Numbered from the stretch's first letter, positions 8,526 through 18,100 are shown. The stretch is DNA of 64,000 bases from an uncultured Oscillospiraceae bacterium (GCA_934645175.1 CAKUDE010000004.1:1-64000); one strand, 5' to 3'. Notes: generated from the letters alone by a model not told the origin. A program made the numbers and translations.

Positions 8526-8897
8526 TTATCTGCCCGCTTTCTTGTCAGCCTTTGCCTTGGCTTTTTCCGCCTTTTTCTTATCGGCGGCTTCCTTCGCAGC
8601 GGCTGCGGCCTCGGCACGCTGCTTCTGCGCGGCCTCCTGCGCGGTGTTGTTCGTCATGACGGACCACTTGGTCAGCTCCATGCGAACGCGGTCTGCGCTG
8701 GTCTCAATGACGATGTTATCGCCCTTGACGTCAACGATCTTGCCGACGATGCCGCCGATGGTGGTGATGCGGTCGCCTTCCTTGAGCGCGTTGCGCAGCG
8801 CTTCTTCTTCCTTCTTCTTCTTGCGGTCCGGACGGATGATCATGAAGTAGAACACGGCGACCATCACAACCAGCATGATGATAAAGGTAAAGTCCAT
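8526..8897 (-). CDS. yajC: Preprotein translocase accessory subunit YajC
   Basis: 123 aa. A single N-terminal membrane helix (IIMLVVMVAVFYFMII), then RPDRKKKKEEEALRNALKEGDRITT-type basic stretch and the conserved GGIVGKIVDVKGDNIVIE fold. YajC associates with the SecDF-YidC holotranslocon. The C-terminal 35 residues are an Ala/Lys/Glu-rich helix (AQEAAQKQRAEAAAAAKE...), longer than in many homologues. It sits 80 bp downstream of tgt, a conserved tgt-yajC pairing, and ends the transcription unit. Confidence 0.95.
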   Translation of the reverse strand: MDFTFIIMLVVMVAVFYFMIIRPDRKKKKEEEALRNALKEGDRITTIGGIVGKIVDVKGDNIVIETSADRVRMELTKWSVMTNNTAQEAAQKQRAEAAAAAKEAADKKKAEKAKAKADKKAGR

Positions 8898-8977
8898 GGT
8901 TGTTCCTCCTGTTTTTAATCGAATCTATTATATCGGTTCATACAGCAATATGCAAGCATGAATTTACTTTTTTTCGG

Positions 8978-10114
8978 TCAGTCGTCCGCGCGCTGCGCAA
9001 GCAGCCCGGAATAGCATGCACGGAATGCCGAAAACTCGCCGGCATCGAGCGCGTCGCGGATGCGCCGGGTCAGCTCGTTGTAGAAGTACAGGTTGTGCAT
9101 GACGCAAAGGCGCATGGCAAGCATCTCCTCCGCCTTGAACAGATGACGCAGATACGCACGCGAATAGCGGCGGCAGACCGGACAATCGCACTGCTCGTCC
9201 AGCGGACGTTCATCGCGCTCATATTTTGCATTTTTCAGGTTGCGCGTCCCCGACCAGGTAAAAAGCTTGGCGTGCCGCGCGTTGCGTGCGGGCATCACGC
9301 AATCGAAGAAGTCCACGCCGCGGGCAACGCCCTCGATGATATTCGACGGCGTGCCAACGCCCATCAGATACCGCGTCTTGTTTTTCGGCATATACGGCTC
9401 CACGGCCTCGATGATTTCATACATCGTCTCCGTGCTCTCGCCGACGGCAAGCCCGCCGATGGCGTAGCCCGGAAGATCCAGCGCCGCAATCTGTTGCATA
9501 TTATGCACACGCACATCGACATAGGTGCCGCCCTGGTTGATACCCCAGAGCATCTGCTGCGGATTTACCGTATCCGGAAGTGCATTCAATCGCTCGTTTT
9601 CCGCCTTGCAGCGCACAAGCCAGCGGTAGGTCCGCTCCGCCGACTGCTTTACATAGTCATACGGCGCAGGATTTTCGACACATTCGTCAAAGGCCATGCA
9701 GATATCCGAGCCGAGGTTTGACTGAATCTGCATACTCTGCTCCGGACCCATAAAAATCTTATGACCGTCCAGATGGGAAGCAAAATACACGCCTTCTTCC
9801 TTGATCTTACGCAGGCTTGCAAGCGAAAAAACCTGAAAGCCGCCGGAATCGGTCAGAATCGGGCGGTTCCATGTCATAAAGCGGTGCAGCCCGCCCATAT
9901 CGCGCACAACCCGGTCGCCGGGCCGCAAATGCAGATGGTAAGTGTTCGACAGCTCGACCTGACAGCCGATGGTCTCTAGATCCGCCGCGCTGAGCGCACC
10001 CTTGATGGCACCCTGCGTGCCGACGTTCATAAATACGGGCGTCTGTACCGTCCCGTGCGCACAGGTAAAGACGCCCCGGCGTGCGGCGCCTTCGGTTTTT
10101 AACAATTGAAACAT
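8978..10114 (-). CDS. tgt: Queuine/preQ1 tRNA-ribosyltransferase (tRNA-guanine transglycosylase)
   Basis: 378 aa TGT, exchanging G34 for preQ1 in tRNAs with GUN anticodons. Visible are VFMNVGTQGAIKGAL at the N-terminus, LTDSGGFQVFSL (the D of DSGG is a catalytic residue), YAIGGLAVGE, and the zinc site CDCPVCRRYSRAYLRHLFKAEE-H near residues 307-335 (three Cys plus His). It acts before QueA in queuosine synthesis. It begins 10 bp after the secreted Ig-like gene, in the same direction as yajC. Confidence 0.97.
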   Translation of the reverse strand: MFQLLKTEGAARRGVFTCAHGTVQTPVFMNVGTQGAIKGALSAADLETIGCQVELSNTYHLHLRPGDRVVRDMGGLHRFMTWNRPILTDSGGFQVFSLASLRKIKEEGVYFASHLDGHKIFMGPEQSMQIQSNLGSDICMAFDECVENPAPYDYVKQSAERTYRWLVRCKAENERLNALPDTVNPQQMLWGINQGGTYVDVRVHNMQQIAALDLPGYAIGGLAVGESTETMYEIIEAVEPYMPKNKTRYLMGVGTPSNIIEGVARGVDFFDCVMPARNARHAKLFTWSGTRNLKNAKYERDERPLDEQCDCPVCRRYSRAYLRHLFKAEEMLAMRLCVMHNLYFYNELTRRIRDALDAGEFSAFRACYSGLLAQRADD

Positions 10115-10124
10115 AACGATTCCT

Positions 10125-10742
10125 TTATGTAACGGTAAATTTCAGTTCAAGCGTTTCTCCGCCGCCGGAGATTATAATTCGGTACTGTCCCGGTTTTGTT
10201 TTCGGGCCGACGCGCCATGTCCACTCCACAATACCGTCGGCGGAGGCCGTCTTGTCCGTCAGCCCCTTTGCGGAGCTGGGGCCCGAGGAGTAATAGACCG
10301 CAATGCTGTAGCTGGTGCCGGGAATGCCGCGCACCCGCACCGTTGCGTTGCTGTTGGCGGAAACGCTTTGCGACATGGAAACCAGTGCCAGCCGATCCGA
10401 CACAACGGGAGGCGTTGAAGCGCTCGGTTCGGTCGGAACCGTGATCGGGTCGGTCGGCGCAGGGATTGTCGGCGGGACGGTAACGGGCTGCGTCGGTACG
10501 GAAACAACCGTCGAAGGAGGCTCCGTTGCCTCCGTCGGCGGCAGTGTAAAGCCGGTATCGATGCGGATCACGGATTCGGAGGGCATTTCGGTGGAGGGGG
10601 CGGCCGTCGGCGCGTCGGTCAGGCCGGACGCACCGGGCGTAACCGTAATGGTCGTCCCACCGCCGACCGCCTGATACACGCCGAAGCACAGAAGCACCAG
10701 ACACAGTGCGATTGCGACAACGGAAAATCGGTCGATTTTCAA
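10125..10742 (-). CDS. Secreted or membrane-anchored protein with Thr/Pro linker and Ig-like C-terminal domain
   Basis: 205 aa. An N-terminal hydrophobic segment (FSVVAIALCLVLLCFGVYQAV) acts as signal or anchor. It is followed by about 75 residues of Thr/Pro/Ser-rich linker (PTEATEPPSTVVSVPTQP...) and a C-terminal 85-residue beta-rich region with ANSNATVRVRGIPGTSY and WTWRVGPKTKPGQYRII, like a bacterial Ig-type module. Function unknown; probably displayed on the outer surface of the membrane. It lies between the Mrp ATPase and tgt in one same-strand run. Confidence 0.7.
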   Translation of the reverse strand: MKIDRFSVVAIALCLVLLCFGVYQAVGGGTTITVTPGASGLTDAPTAAPSTEMPSESVIRIDTGFTLPPTEATEPPSTVVSVPTQPVTVPPTIPAPTDPITVPTEPSASTPPVVSDRLALVSMSQSVSANSNATVRVRGIPGTSYSIAVYYSSGPSSAKGLTDKTASADGIVEWTWRVGPKTKPGQYRIIISGGGETLELKFTVT

Positions 10743-10780
10743 ATCAATCTCTCCCCTTCCCCCGTAAACGCTTCCCTTTT

Positions 10781-11596
10781 TCAGCCGATAGCAGCGACGG
10801 CAGCCTCCAGCGCATCCGTCGGCAGACTCTCGGCCTCTCCACGGTCGCAGGCTGCAGCAACGGCCGGATCAATCGGCAGCCGCGCCAGAACCGGCAGACG
10901 ATATTCCTGTGAAATCTCTGCGAGATGGCTCTTCCCGAAAATCTCGTGATTTTTTCCGCAGTCCGGGCAGCGGAAATAGCTGTAGTTCTCCACGATGCCG
11001 TATACGGGAATATGCATCATCTCGGCCATACGGACGGCCTTGGAAACGATCATGCCGACAAGCTCCTGCGGAGATGTGACAAGCACGATGCCGTCAATGG
11101 GCAGCGACTGGAATACGGTTAACGGCACATCGCCCGTTCCGGGGGGCATATCGACGAACATATAGTCCACGTCCTGCCAAACGACATCCGTCCAAAACTG
11201 CTTCACGGCGCCTGCAATGATCGGTCCGCGCCACAGAACGGGATCCGTATCGTGATCCAGCAGCAGATTGACGGACATAATCTGAATCCCCGTTTTACTG
11301 ACGGCGGGGTAAAGTCCACTCTCATCCGACCCGGCGCATTCGCTCACACCGAAGGCCTTCGGAATGGACGGGCCGGTGATATCCGCATCCAGAATGGCGA
11401 CACGGCCGCCGCGTTTCCGCATGGCGCAGGCCAGAAGGCTCGTGACGGTGCTCTTGCCGACGCCGCCCTTGCCGGAAACGACGGCAATCACCTTTTTAAC
11501 GCTTGATTTCGGATTCAGCTCTGCGAGCAGGCTTTCCTGTTTACGATCCGAGCAGTCGGATCCGCAGGAGGAACAATTTCCGTTACATGAACTCAT
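10781..11596 (-). CDS. Mrp/NBP35-type P-loop ATPase (Fe-S carrier)
   Basis: 271 aa. The N-terminus is a cysteine cluster (MSSCNGNCSSCGSDCSD, four Cys) like that of archaeal and clostridial Mrp/NBP35 proteins. Next come the deviant Walker A KGGVGKSTVTSLL, DADITGPSIPKAFG, VDMPPGTGDVPLTVFQ and a C-terminal CPDCG. This family carries and delivers iron-sulfur clusters to apoproteins. Both cysteine sites are intact. It starts 30 bp after the GNAT gene. Confidence 0.92.
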   Translation of the reverse strand: MSSCNGNCSSCGSDCSDRKQESLLAELNPKSSVKKVIAVVSGKGGVGKSTVTSLLACAMRKRGGRVAILDADITGPSIPKAFGVSECAGSDESGLYPAVSKTGIQIMSVNLLLDHDTDPVLWRGPIIAGAVKQFWTDVVWQDVDYMFVDMPPGTGDVPLTVFQSLPIDGIVLVTSPQELVGMIVSKAVRMAEMMHIPVYGIVENYSYFRCPDCGKNHEIFGKSHLAEISQEYRLPVLARLPIDPAVAAACDRGEAESLPTDALEAAVAAIG

Positions 11597-11626
11597 ACTG
11601 AAACTACGCTCCTTGGTTGAAATAGT

Positions 11627-12061
11627 TTAATTCTTTTGGAAATTCATCCGCATGATTGCCCTCGTAGGGCTGACCGTTTCGCAAAGCTCAAAGCCGAAGC
11701 GGCGATACAGGGCAATTGCGCGGGTGTTTCGTGTGAAAACATAGAAATACGGCGGGGCATCGGCCTGCTTCAGACACCACTCCAGAACGGCTGAACCGAT
11801 TCCCTGCCCGCGAAACTGCGGCAAAACATAGAGATCGTCCAGTTCACCGTCGGCACAACGGCGAACAAATGCGCACGTTTCCCCATTTCGCGCTACTCGA
11901 ACATATTCATGGAGGTGTTTTGCGATCTTGCGTCCCGTCCATGCAAGCGCTTCACGCAGATCAACGGCAGCAGCATCCTCATACCGCACGATCAGATCCT
12001 GCGCCTGTGCGATAATCACCGGGATATCTCCCTCCGCGGCAGGAAGAAATGAGAGCGCCAC
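11627..12061 (-). CDS. GNAT family N-acetyltransferase
   Basis: 144 aa. The acetyl-CoA-binding segment QFRGQGIGSAVLEW (Q/RxxGxG/A) and the following FTRNTRAIALYRRFGF are diagnostic of GNAT proteins. The start is taken as GTG 12061 because AGGAGGGA lies 7 bases upstream; the longer frame has no ribosome site and overlaps the ABC-F gene. The start is 2 bp after the ABC-F stop, so the pair is coupled. The acceptor substrate is not predictable. Confidence 0.88.
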   Translation of the reverse strand: MALSFLPAAEGDIPVIIAQAQDLIVRYEDAAAVDLREALAWTGRKIAKHLHEYVRVARNGETCAFVRRCADGELDDLYVLPQFRGQGIGSAVLEWCLKQADAPPYFYVFTRNTRAIALYRRFGFELCETVSPTRAIMRMNFQKN

Positions 12062-12063
12062 GC

Positions 12064-13926
12064 TTATCCCTCCTGCGCCGCTTCCCACTGCTCCATCAGT
12101 GTCATAAGCTGCGCTTCGGCTTCTTCCTTCTCAGTCATCAGACGGGAAAGCTCCTGATAATCGGCTGCGGCGGCATCTATCTTTTCCTCTATCACAGCGA
12201 GCAATTTTTCCTGCTTTTCGATGTCCGCCTCAAGCTTACGCACGAGCTTTGCGGTATCCTTCGGCGCGGACGTCTTTGCAGACTTTTCCTTTTTGGGCTG
12301 CGCAGGACGGGCATTATCCATCGCTTCATGCGCCAGAATCGAGCGGTATTTGACATAGCCGCATGGAAAATCACGAATCGCGCCGTTTTCCAGAAGCCAG
12401 ATCCGCGTAGCGAATTTTTCAATGAAATAACGGTCGTGAGAAACAAAAATCAGCGTGCCCTCGTATTCCTCCAGCGCATCCTCGATCCATTCGCGCGAGG
12501 AAATATCGAGGTGGTTCGTCGGCTCGTCAAGCACCAGAAGGTTGATTTTTTCATCCATCAGCATACACAGCCGCAGACGGGACTGCTCACCGCCGGACAG
12601 GGTTCCGACGGTCTTGAACACATCCTCACCGGAAAACAGAAACGCGCCAAGCCGATCACGCGCAACCTGCGGAGTGCAGTTTTTTTCGTAGAGCATGGTG
12701 TCGTAGAGCGTGCGCTCCGGATAGCTGAAATGGATGACCTGCGGGAGGTAAGCGGTTTTCACGGAAGGGCCGAAGCGGATACGCCCCTCGCCCGGCTCCT
12801 CGCCGAGCAGCACGCGCAGGAAGGTCGTTTTTCCTGTACCGTTGTCTCCGAGCAGCGCAATGCGCTCGCCGCCCTTGACCAGCAGCTCCACGCCGGAGAA
12901 CAGCGTACGCTCTCCAAAGCGCTTTGCCATATTCTTTACGGTCAGAACCTCGTCGCCGTGAAAATCCTTTTCGTTGAATTTTGCACGCATGGTGCGTTCG
13001 GTCGTGGGTCGCTCGGTCTTTTCAATGCGCTCCATACGGTGCTGAATGGACATGGCGCGGCGATAAAGCACGCGGTTATTGATGCCCCAGCCCTTCATAC
13101 GTTCGACGGTAAAGCCGAGCTGCTTGAGCTTGGCCTGCTCCTGCTCGTACTGACGAAGTTGAAGATTGAAGCGCGCCTGTTTTTCTCCCAGATAGAATGT
13201 GTAGTTTCCGCCGTAAAATTCGGCCTTTCCGGCCTGAATTTCAATGATCCTCTGTACGACCCGATCCAGAAAAAAGCGGTCGTGCGAAATGGTCAGCACC
13301 GTACCCTTGAATTTGAGCAGATACTCTTCCAGCCATTCGACGCTTTTCAGGTCGAGATGGTTCGTCGGCTCGTCGAGCAGCAGAATGTCTGTTTTTTCCA
13401 GCAGAAGACGGGCCAGATTGACGCGGGTCTTCTCACCGCCCGAGAGCTGCGCAAACGCCTGTTCGCGCATTGCCGCCGGGATGCCGAGGCCGTTGCAGAT
13501 CTTATCGATCTGTGTATCCTGTTCGTAGCCGCCGCCCACCAGGTAGGCGTTGCTCAGGCGGTCATATTCATCGAGTAATGTACGCGGCGCGCTGGCAGTA
13601 AGGCGGTACTCCATTGCCTCCATCTGTTCCTTGAGCGCGTGCAAAGGCGCAAAGGCAGTTTTTAATACGTCCAGAGCGGTAAAGCCCTGCGGGTAATGCG
13701 GAATTTGCGAGATCAGCCCCAGCTTTTTTCCGGGGGCGATAAAGACCGTGCCGGAGTCCGGTTCAAGCTCGTGCGTCAGCAGACGGAACAGCGTGGTTTT
13801 GCCGCAGCCGTTGCGTCCCATAATGCCCACGCGCTCGCCCTCATGAATATCAAAGGAAAATCCGTCAAGGAGCGTTGCGCCGACCTCGAAGGACTTCACC
13901 AGTTCTTTTACGGATATATCAACCAT
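12064..13926 (-). CDS. ABC-F family ATPase (translation factor type)
   Basis: About 620 aa, two ABC domains and no membrane segments. Walker A GRNGCGKTTLFRL and GDNGTGKTTFLRV, signatures LSGGEKTRVNLARLL and LSGGEQSRLRLCML, Walker B ILLLDEPTNHLDLKS and LLVLDEPTNHLDISS. A linker lies between the domains and the C-terminal region is a coiled coil (ADIEKQEKLLAVIEEKIDAA). ABC-F proteins act on ribosomes; housekeeping and antibiotic-protection members cannot be told apart here. ATG 13926 is preferred, with GGAG 7 bases upstream, over the TTG at 13938. First gene of the probable ABC-F-GNAT-Mrp-unknown-tgt-yajC unit. Confidence 0.93.
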   Translation of the reverse strand: MVDISVKELVKSFEVGATLLDGFSFDIHEGERVGIMGRNGCGKTTLFRLLTHELEPDSGTVFIAPGKKLGLISQIPHYPQGFTALDVLKTAFAPLHALKEQMEAMEYRLTASAPRTLLDEYDRLSNAYLVGGGYEQDTQIDKICNGLGIPAAMREQAFAQLSGGEKTRVNLARLLLEKTDILLLDEPTNHLDLKSVEWLEEYLLKFKGTVLTISHDRFFLDRVVQRIIEIQAGKAEFYGGNYTFYLGEKQARFNLQLRQYEQEQAKLKQLGFTVERMKGWGINNRVLYRRAMSIQHRMERIEKTERPTTERTMRAKFNEKDFHGDEVLTVKNMAKRFGERTLFSGVELLVKGGERIALLGDNGTGKTTFLRVLLGEEPGEGRIRFGPSVKTAYLPQVIHFSYPERTLYDTMLYEKNCTPQVARDRLGAFLFSGEDVFKTVGTLSGGEQSRLRLCMLMDEKINLLVLDEPTNHLDISSREWIEDALEEYEGTLIFVSHDRYFIEKFATRIWLLENGAIRDFPCGYVKYRSILAHEAMDNARPAQPKKEKSAKTSAPKDTAKLVRKLEADIEKQEKLLAVIEEKIDAAAADYQELSRLMTEKEEAEAQLMTLMEQWEAAQEG

Positions 13927-14063
13927 GGTATTCTCCAAAGTATTATTTTTCCCAGTGCAAATTGTACCACAAGTCTGCGCCTTCCGTCAAGAGAGAAGTC
14001 GGGCGGAACGGGATCGTTCGACAGGAATATGCGGAGGAAGCGTATAATTCTTTTGAAAACCGC

Positions 14064-14092
14064 TTGATTGTTTAAAGCATCTGTGTTATTAT
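14064..14092 (+). promoter_or_regulatory. Candidate promoter of the leucine-rich-repeat surface protein
   Basis: TTGATT, 17-bp spacer, TATTAT, giving a leader of about 115 nt before ATG 14214. The rest of the 287-bp gap to the ABC-F gene shows no other feature. Confidence 0.55.
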
Positions 14093-14213
14093 GGACGTAA
14101 GATTCACGTAGATACGTCATGGCGGTTTGCGCGTGATTCATGTTCGCCGGGAGCCGACCGGCTCCATTTCATCCGTCCGCCTGCATCGGGCGGACACACC
14201 GGAAGGAGAAAAA

Positions 14214-16130
14214 ATGAAACGAAAACCCATTATCGCCCTGTTTGCGCTTTCCCTGCTGCTGTGCATCGCGACCCTGACGGTTTTTGCTGAACCGGCCGAT
14301 GAACCGCCGTCCTCCGGCAACGTCGTGATAGACGAAACGAACTTTCCGGACGAGGCACTCCGTAATTACGTTATCGAGCATTATGACGAGGACTGCAACG
14401 GCGTGCTGAGCGCAGCCGAATTGGCGGCTGTAACCGAAATTGAATTGCACGGCGGCCGGGAGCCGCGCACGCTTAAGGGCATTGAGTATTTTACCGAGCT
14501 TACATATCTGGATTGCTCCAATGCGCCGCTCATCTCCCTCGACCTCAGCAAAAACACAAAATTAAGAACCGTTTTCTGCTATGGGTGCGGCCTGACTTCT
14601 CTGGATGTCAGTATGCTTCCCGACCTGGGAATGCTCTATTGCAGAGACAATCTGCTGACCTCTCTTGATTTGTCGCATAACCCGAGAATGAATACGCTGT
14701 CCTGCAGCGGAAATAACCTCGGTACTCTGGATCTGTCCAACAACACGGAGCTGTTCATTCTGGAATGCTCGGATGCCGGTCTGAACGCTCTGAATATCAC
14801 CCGGTGTGCCATACTGGCTGAGGTCTATTGCGGAAAAAACAATCTGACCGAGCTCGACATAAGTGGGAATACAAAGCTGCAGATGCTGGTTTGCTATGAG
14901 AATCGGCTGACAAGGCTGGATCTGAGCAGGAATGAACAGCTCAGTACTCTGGATGTCAGAGGGAATCATCTCACCTCTCTTGATTTCAGCGGCACAAAGC
15001 TCGGCGGCCCGGAGGAACGCGACTGGGTTTTTCGGGACAACCGGTATTCGATCACAATTGACGAAAACCGTTCCTTTGATCTTTCCACGCTGCCGGAGGG
15101 CTTCGACGTCAGAAAAACCTCGAATTGGACGGGCGGAAGCGTACAAGGCAACATACTGACCGTCGAGAAAAACGTTTACGAGATCACCTACACCTATGCC
15201 TGCGGCATGGGCGCCGAGGTCGTTTTCACACTGGTTACGACGGAGCACAGGCACCAGTACACAAGTCGCGACTTTGACGAGAACAACCACTGGTGGGTAT
15301 GCAGCGACCCGGAGTGCACCGACAGAGCAGGCAGCATCAAGGATATCGAACCGCACATTTATACGGATTACTCGCCGAACAAGTGCGTGCGTATGTATTG
15401 CGGCTATGAACGACCTTCCACTCCGCCCTCCCATACGCACAATTATGTCGGCTGGTACATCGACGAGGAATATCACTGGCGTCAGTGCGCAGAGGACGAC
15501 TGCCCGGAGCCCGGCGGAGCCATAGCCGACAAGTCGGCGCATATCTACGACAGCGAGACGGATCCGGATTGCAACGTATGCGATTTTCGGCGCACGCTTA
15601 CACATAAGCACAGCTACGTCGACTGGCACAGTGACGGAACAAATCACTGGCACGAGTGTGCAGACGAAAGCTGCCCGGATCGTTCCGGAAGTGTGACCGA
15701 CAAAGCGGCGCACAATTACGACGGCGATGCAGATGAGGACTGCAATGTCTGCGGCTTCAAGCGTACTGTCGTAACCGAGGCCCACATCCATGACGCGGAT
15801 GCCTCCCGCTGGGAGCACGATGAGGCACAACACTGGCAGGTCTGTTCCGACTGCGAAGAACGCTTGAACGCAGCTTCACACAGCTTTGTCCGAAAGGTTG
15901 ACCTCGAAGCGACGAAGGACAGCGAGGGACTGGAGCATGAGGAATGCTCCGTTTGCGGTTATCGGCGCAACGCGGGAAGCGTCATTCCGAAGCTGGGAGA
16001 ACAAGCAACCATTGACCCGGGTAAAAGCTTGGCCGTAACGGTCATTCTCTGGATTGTGTTAGGGCTTTGCCTTGCAGGCGCGGCCGTCGGAACGGTATTT
16101 ATCGTTCTAAAGAAAAAATCCGCCCGGTAG
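14214..16130 (+). CDS. Membrane-anchored leucine-rich-repeat protein with EF-hand-like site and four Cys/His/Trp repeats
   Basis: 638 aa from ATG 14214 (GGAAGGAG upstream). Order of parts: signal peptide (residues 1-25); an EF-hand-like acidic loop DEDCNGVLSAAEL (about 59-71); about nine leucine-rich units with cores like LTYLDCSN, SLDLSKNTKL and LTSLDLSHN (about 80-285); and a beta-rich spacer. Four repeats of about 55 residues follow (about 360-595), each with H-x-H, a W pair, Cys-x(3-4)-Cys and a closing CxxC(G/D)-type knuckle such as CNVCGFKR. The C-terminal membrane helix (AVTVILWIVLGLCLAGAA) and KKKSAR stop-transfer tail anchor it. Likely a surface adhesin or sensor. It stands alone between a promoter and a terminator. 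Confidence 0.85.
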   Translation: MKRKPIIALFALSLLLCIATLTVFAEPADEPPSSGNVVIDETNFPDEALRNYVIEHYDEDCNGVLSAAELAAVTEIELHGGREPRTLKGIEYFTELTYLDCSNAPLISLDLSKNTKLRTVFCYGCGLTSLDVSMLPDLGMLYCRDNLLTSLDLSHNPRMNTLSCSGNNLGTLDLSNNTELFILECSDAGLNALNITRCAILAEVYCGKNNLTELDISGNTKLQMLVCYENRLTRLDLSRNEQLSTLDVRGNHLTSLDFSGTKLGGPEERDWVFRDNRYSITIDENRSFDLSTLPEGFDVRKTSNWTGGSVQGNILTVEKNVYEITYTYACGMGAEVVFTLVTTEHRHQYTSRDFDENNHWWVCSDPECTDRAGSIKDIEPHIYTDYSPNKCVRMYCGYERPSTPPSHTHNYVGWYIDEEYHWRQCAEDDCPEPGGAIADKSAHIYDSETDPDCNVCDFRRTLTHKHSYVDWHSDGTNHWHECADESCPDRSGSVTDKAAHNYDGDADEDCNVCGFKRTVVTEAHIHDADASRWEHDEAQHWQVCSDCEERLNAASHSFVRKVDLEATKDSEGLEHEECSVCGYRRNAGSVIPKLGEQATIDPGKSLAVTVILWIVLGLCLAGAAVGTVFIVLKKKSAR

Positions 16131-16153
16131 GCGCATTTCAGGTTCAAACAGGA

Positions 16154-16195
16154 AAGGCATCCCCCGATGCACGAAAGCATGGGGGATGCCTTTTT
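16154..16195. terminator. Strong bidirectional terminator between convergent genes
   Basis: AAGGCATCCCCC and GGGGGATGCCTTTTT form a 12-bp stem with a 15-base loop. T-run on the plus strand; located between the LRR gene (+) and the DUF2079 gene (-). Confidence 0.9.
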
Positions 16196-16225
16196 GCAGA
16201 TACAGGCATATGTTCCGGATCGGTC

Positions 16226-18100
16226 TCACTCGCCTGCTTTTCCGCCTTCCCGATAATAAATCTCCAACCAACCGTCAAGGGCGCTTTGCAGGACAAAGCC
16301 GTTCTGTTTCAGCGTTTCGGCAAGCGATTCACGCGTCAGCACACCGCCCGTTCCGTTATACATCTTGAACTCGCGTCCGCCTCCGAGAACAACGTATTCC
16401 GAGCTCAGCAGCTTTTCCTCCCTTACATACTGCAAATCGTAGAGGTAGCGCCGGTTGGAAAGACGTGTGGTCAGAAAAGTCGTTGCCGTGACGGTGCTGT
16501 CGTCCGGGATTGCGGCAAGCAGCTCATCCATCTGTGCATAAATGTCCCTGTTTTCCGAATAGCGCTTAAAGTAATACCCGGCAGTCGGTATCAGGAAGGT
16601 CGCGAACATCGCCAGAGAGACCAGCAGCGCCAGGAATGCAGCGGGAACCCGGATGCGGCGGGAAAGAAACGGGTGCAGATCCGCAAGGTTTATGACCGAC
16701 AGGTAAAACAGGAACGCAAGCGAGCCAAAGTTGTATTGAAACATGATGTTATGCTGATAGGTGTAATCCGAGAGGAGATTCACCAGAAGGTACGGTATCA
16801 GTAGCACATAACGCTCATAGCGCCGGGTTATCAGCGGAAGGAACAGCAGCGGCAGCAGCGTTTGTAAAACATATTTCATTTTTTCCGTTTCAAAGCACTC
16901 ATAGAGCGCCTTCAACGGATTCAGAAGGCAGGCCTTTACCACAGCGAGCAGAGAGCCCGAGCCGTCGTAAATCAAATTGCCGTAACGCCAGTTCATCACT
17001 CCCTCGCCCGATTCATTCAGAATCGATGTCACAAGGAAAAAATATGCCAACGCGCCAAGCAGAAGCGCACCGCCGCGCAACAGATCGGTGCAGCGTTTTC
17101 CCTGAACCATTCCACGCAGCAGCAGCCACAGACCCGCTACCGCAACATATACGGCAGAATCTTCCTTGACCGTCAGAGTCAGGAGCGCGGAAAGCGCCAA
17201 GAGCCAATGCTTTTCTGCGTCAACGGCATAAAACAGCCAGAGGATAAGAGGCGTCAGGAAAGCGTTCTCATGCAGATCATAGCTTGCGCCGCCCGCATAA
17301 GCGGGATAAAACAGCAGCAGGCAGCAGAATATCGCGCTCAGCAGTGCGCTGAGCCCACGACGCCGCGCGATCAGCCATAGCGGAATCACCGCAGAGGCAA
17401 GTAAAAGCGCTTGCAGCACTTGAAGTGTTTCCGGCTTCGGGACAATCAGGTAAAACGGCAGCAGCAGATAATAGGCCGGAGAAACGTGTACGGAAAAATG
17501 CTGCAGCAGCTCTCCGCGCTCCAGCGTGGTAAGCTGCGAGCCGTCTGTCGCCATTGAGTGAAACATCTGCGAGAAGATGCCAAAGTCATAGCTCGGCGTG
17601 CAATAAGCCTTGACGCGCAGCACAGTCCAGGCCGACACAAAAGCAGCAAAGAGGATCGCCGCAACACCGACCGCGAGCTTGGCGGAAAACGCGCCGCGCG
17701 GTGGCGGTGCCAACATTGTCGCCTTCGTTTTTGCCCCGCGAACAGCATAGATCGTCAGAATTACAAGACAGACGCCGCCCGGGGCGAGCAGCGTCAGGCT
17801 TTTGCTCGCCAAATACGCACGGAGCAGATACAATGCAAAGGCCGTCGTCAATGTCCAACGCTCCGCCCTTTCCGTATCCCAAATGCAGGACAGTAGCGTA
17901 AATCCCGCAAAAAGTGAAACGGCAAGCAGCACAAATCCGCCAAATGAAGCGCCTTTCAGAGATTCCAGACCATCCAAAGGCATTTGCTCCGCCGGAAGCA
18001 TAATATAACGGATTGCCGCAGATGAAATCCACGCAAGAATTGTCCGCCGTATCAGCGCGCCGCAGCTAAAGCTGCGGCGAAGACCTGCCGCAAATTTCAT
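16226..18100 (-). CDS. DUF2079 family polytopic membrane protein
   Basis: 624 aa with about ten to twelve predicted membrane segments. The block AYCTPSYDFGIFSQMFHSM, followed by LLQHFSVHVSPAYYLLLPFYL and GASYDLHENAFLTPLILWL, identifies the DUF2079 family, which resembles the membrane domain of GT-C glycosyltransferases. That family resemblance suggests use of a lipid-linked sugar donor, but no substrate is known. ATG 18100 has AAAAGGAGGAG upstream and overlaps the GH25 stop by 4 bp. Confidence 0.88.
   Translation of the reverse strand: MKFAAGLRRSFSCGALIRRTILAWISSAAIRYIMLPAEQMPLDGLESLKGASFGGFVLLAVSLFAGFTLLSCIWDTERAERWTLTTAFALYLLRAYLASKSLTLLAPGGVCLVILTIYAVRGAKTKATMLAPPPRGAFSAKLAVGVAAILFAAFVSAWTVLRVKAYCTPSYDFGIFSQMFHSMATDGSQLTTLERGELLQHFSVHVSPAYYLLLPFYLIVPKPETLQVLQALLLASAVIPLWLIARRRGLSALLSAIFCCLLLFYPAYAGGASYDLHENAFLTPLILWLFYAVDAEKHWLLALSALLTLTVKEDSAVYVAVAGLWLLLRGMVQGKRCTDLLRGGALLLGALAYFFLVTSILNESGEGVMNWRYGNLIYDGSGSLLAVVKACLLNPLKALYECFETEKMKYVLQTLLPLLFLPLITRRYERYVLLIPYLLVNLLSDYTYQHNIMFQYNFGSLAFLFYLSVINLADLHPFLSRRIRVPAAFLALLVSLAMFATFLIPTAGYYFKRYSENRDIYAQMDELLAAIPDDSTVTATTFLTTRLSNRRYLYDLQYVREEKLLSSEYVVLGGGREFKMYNGTGGVLTRESLAETLKQNGFVLQSALDGWLEIYYREGGKAGE

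Noticed and set aside
12049..13578. 509-codon open frame antisense to the ABC-F gene
   Set aside because: Opposite strand of a clear ABC-F protein with all motifs; no ribosome site and no protein-like domain.
14562..15833. 423-codon open frame antisense to the LRR protein
   Set aside because: Follows the repeat periodicity of the forward gene; no start signals.
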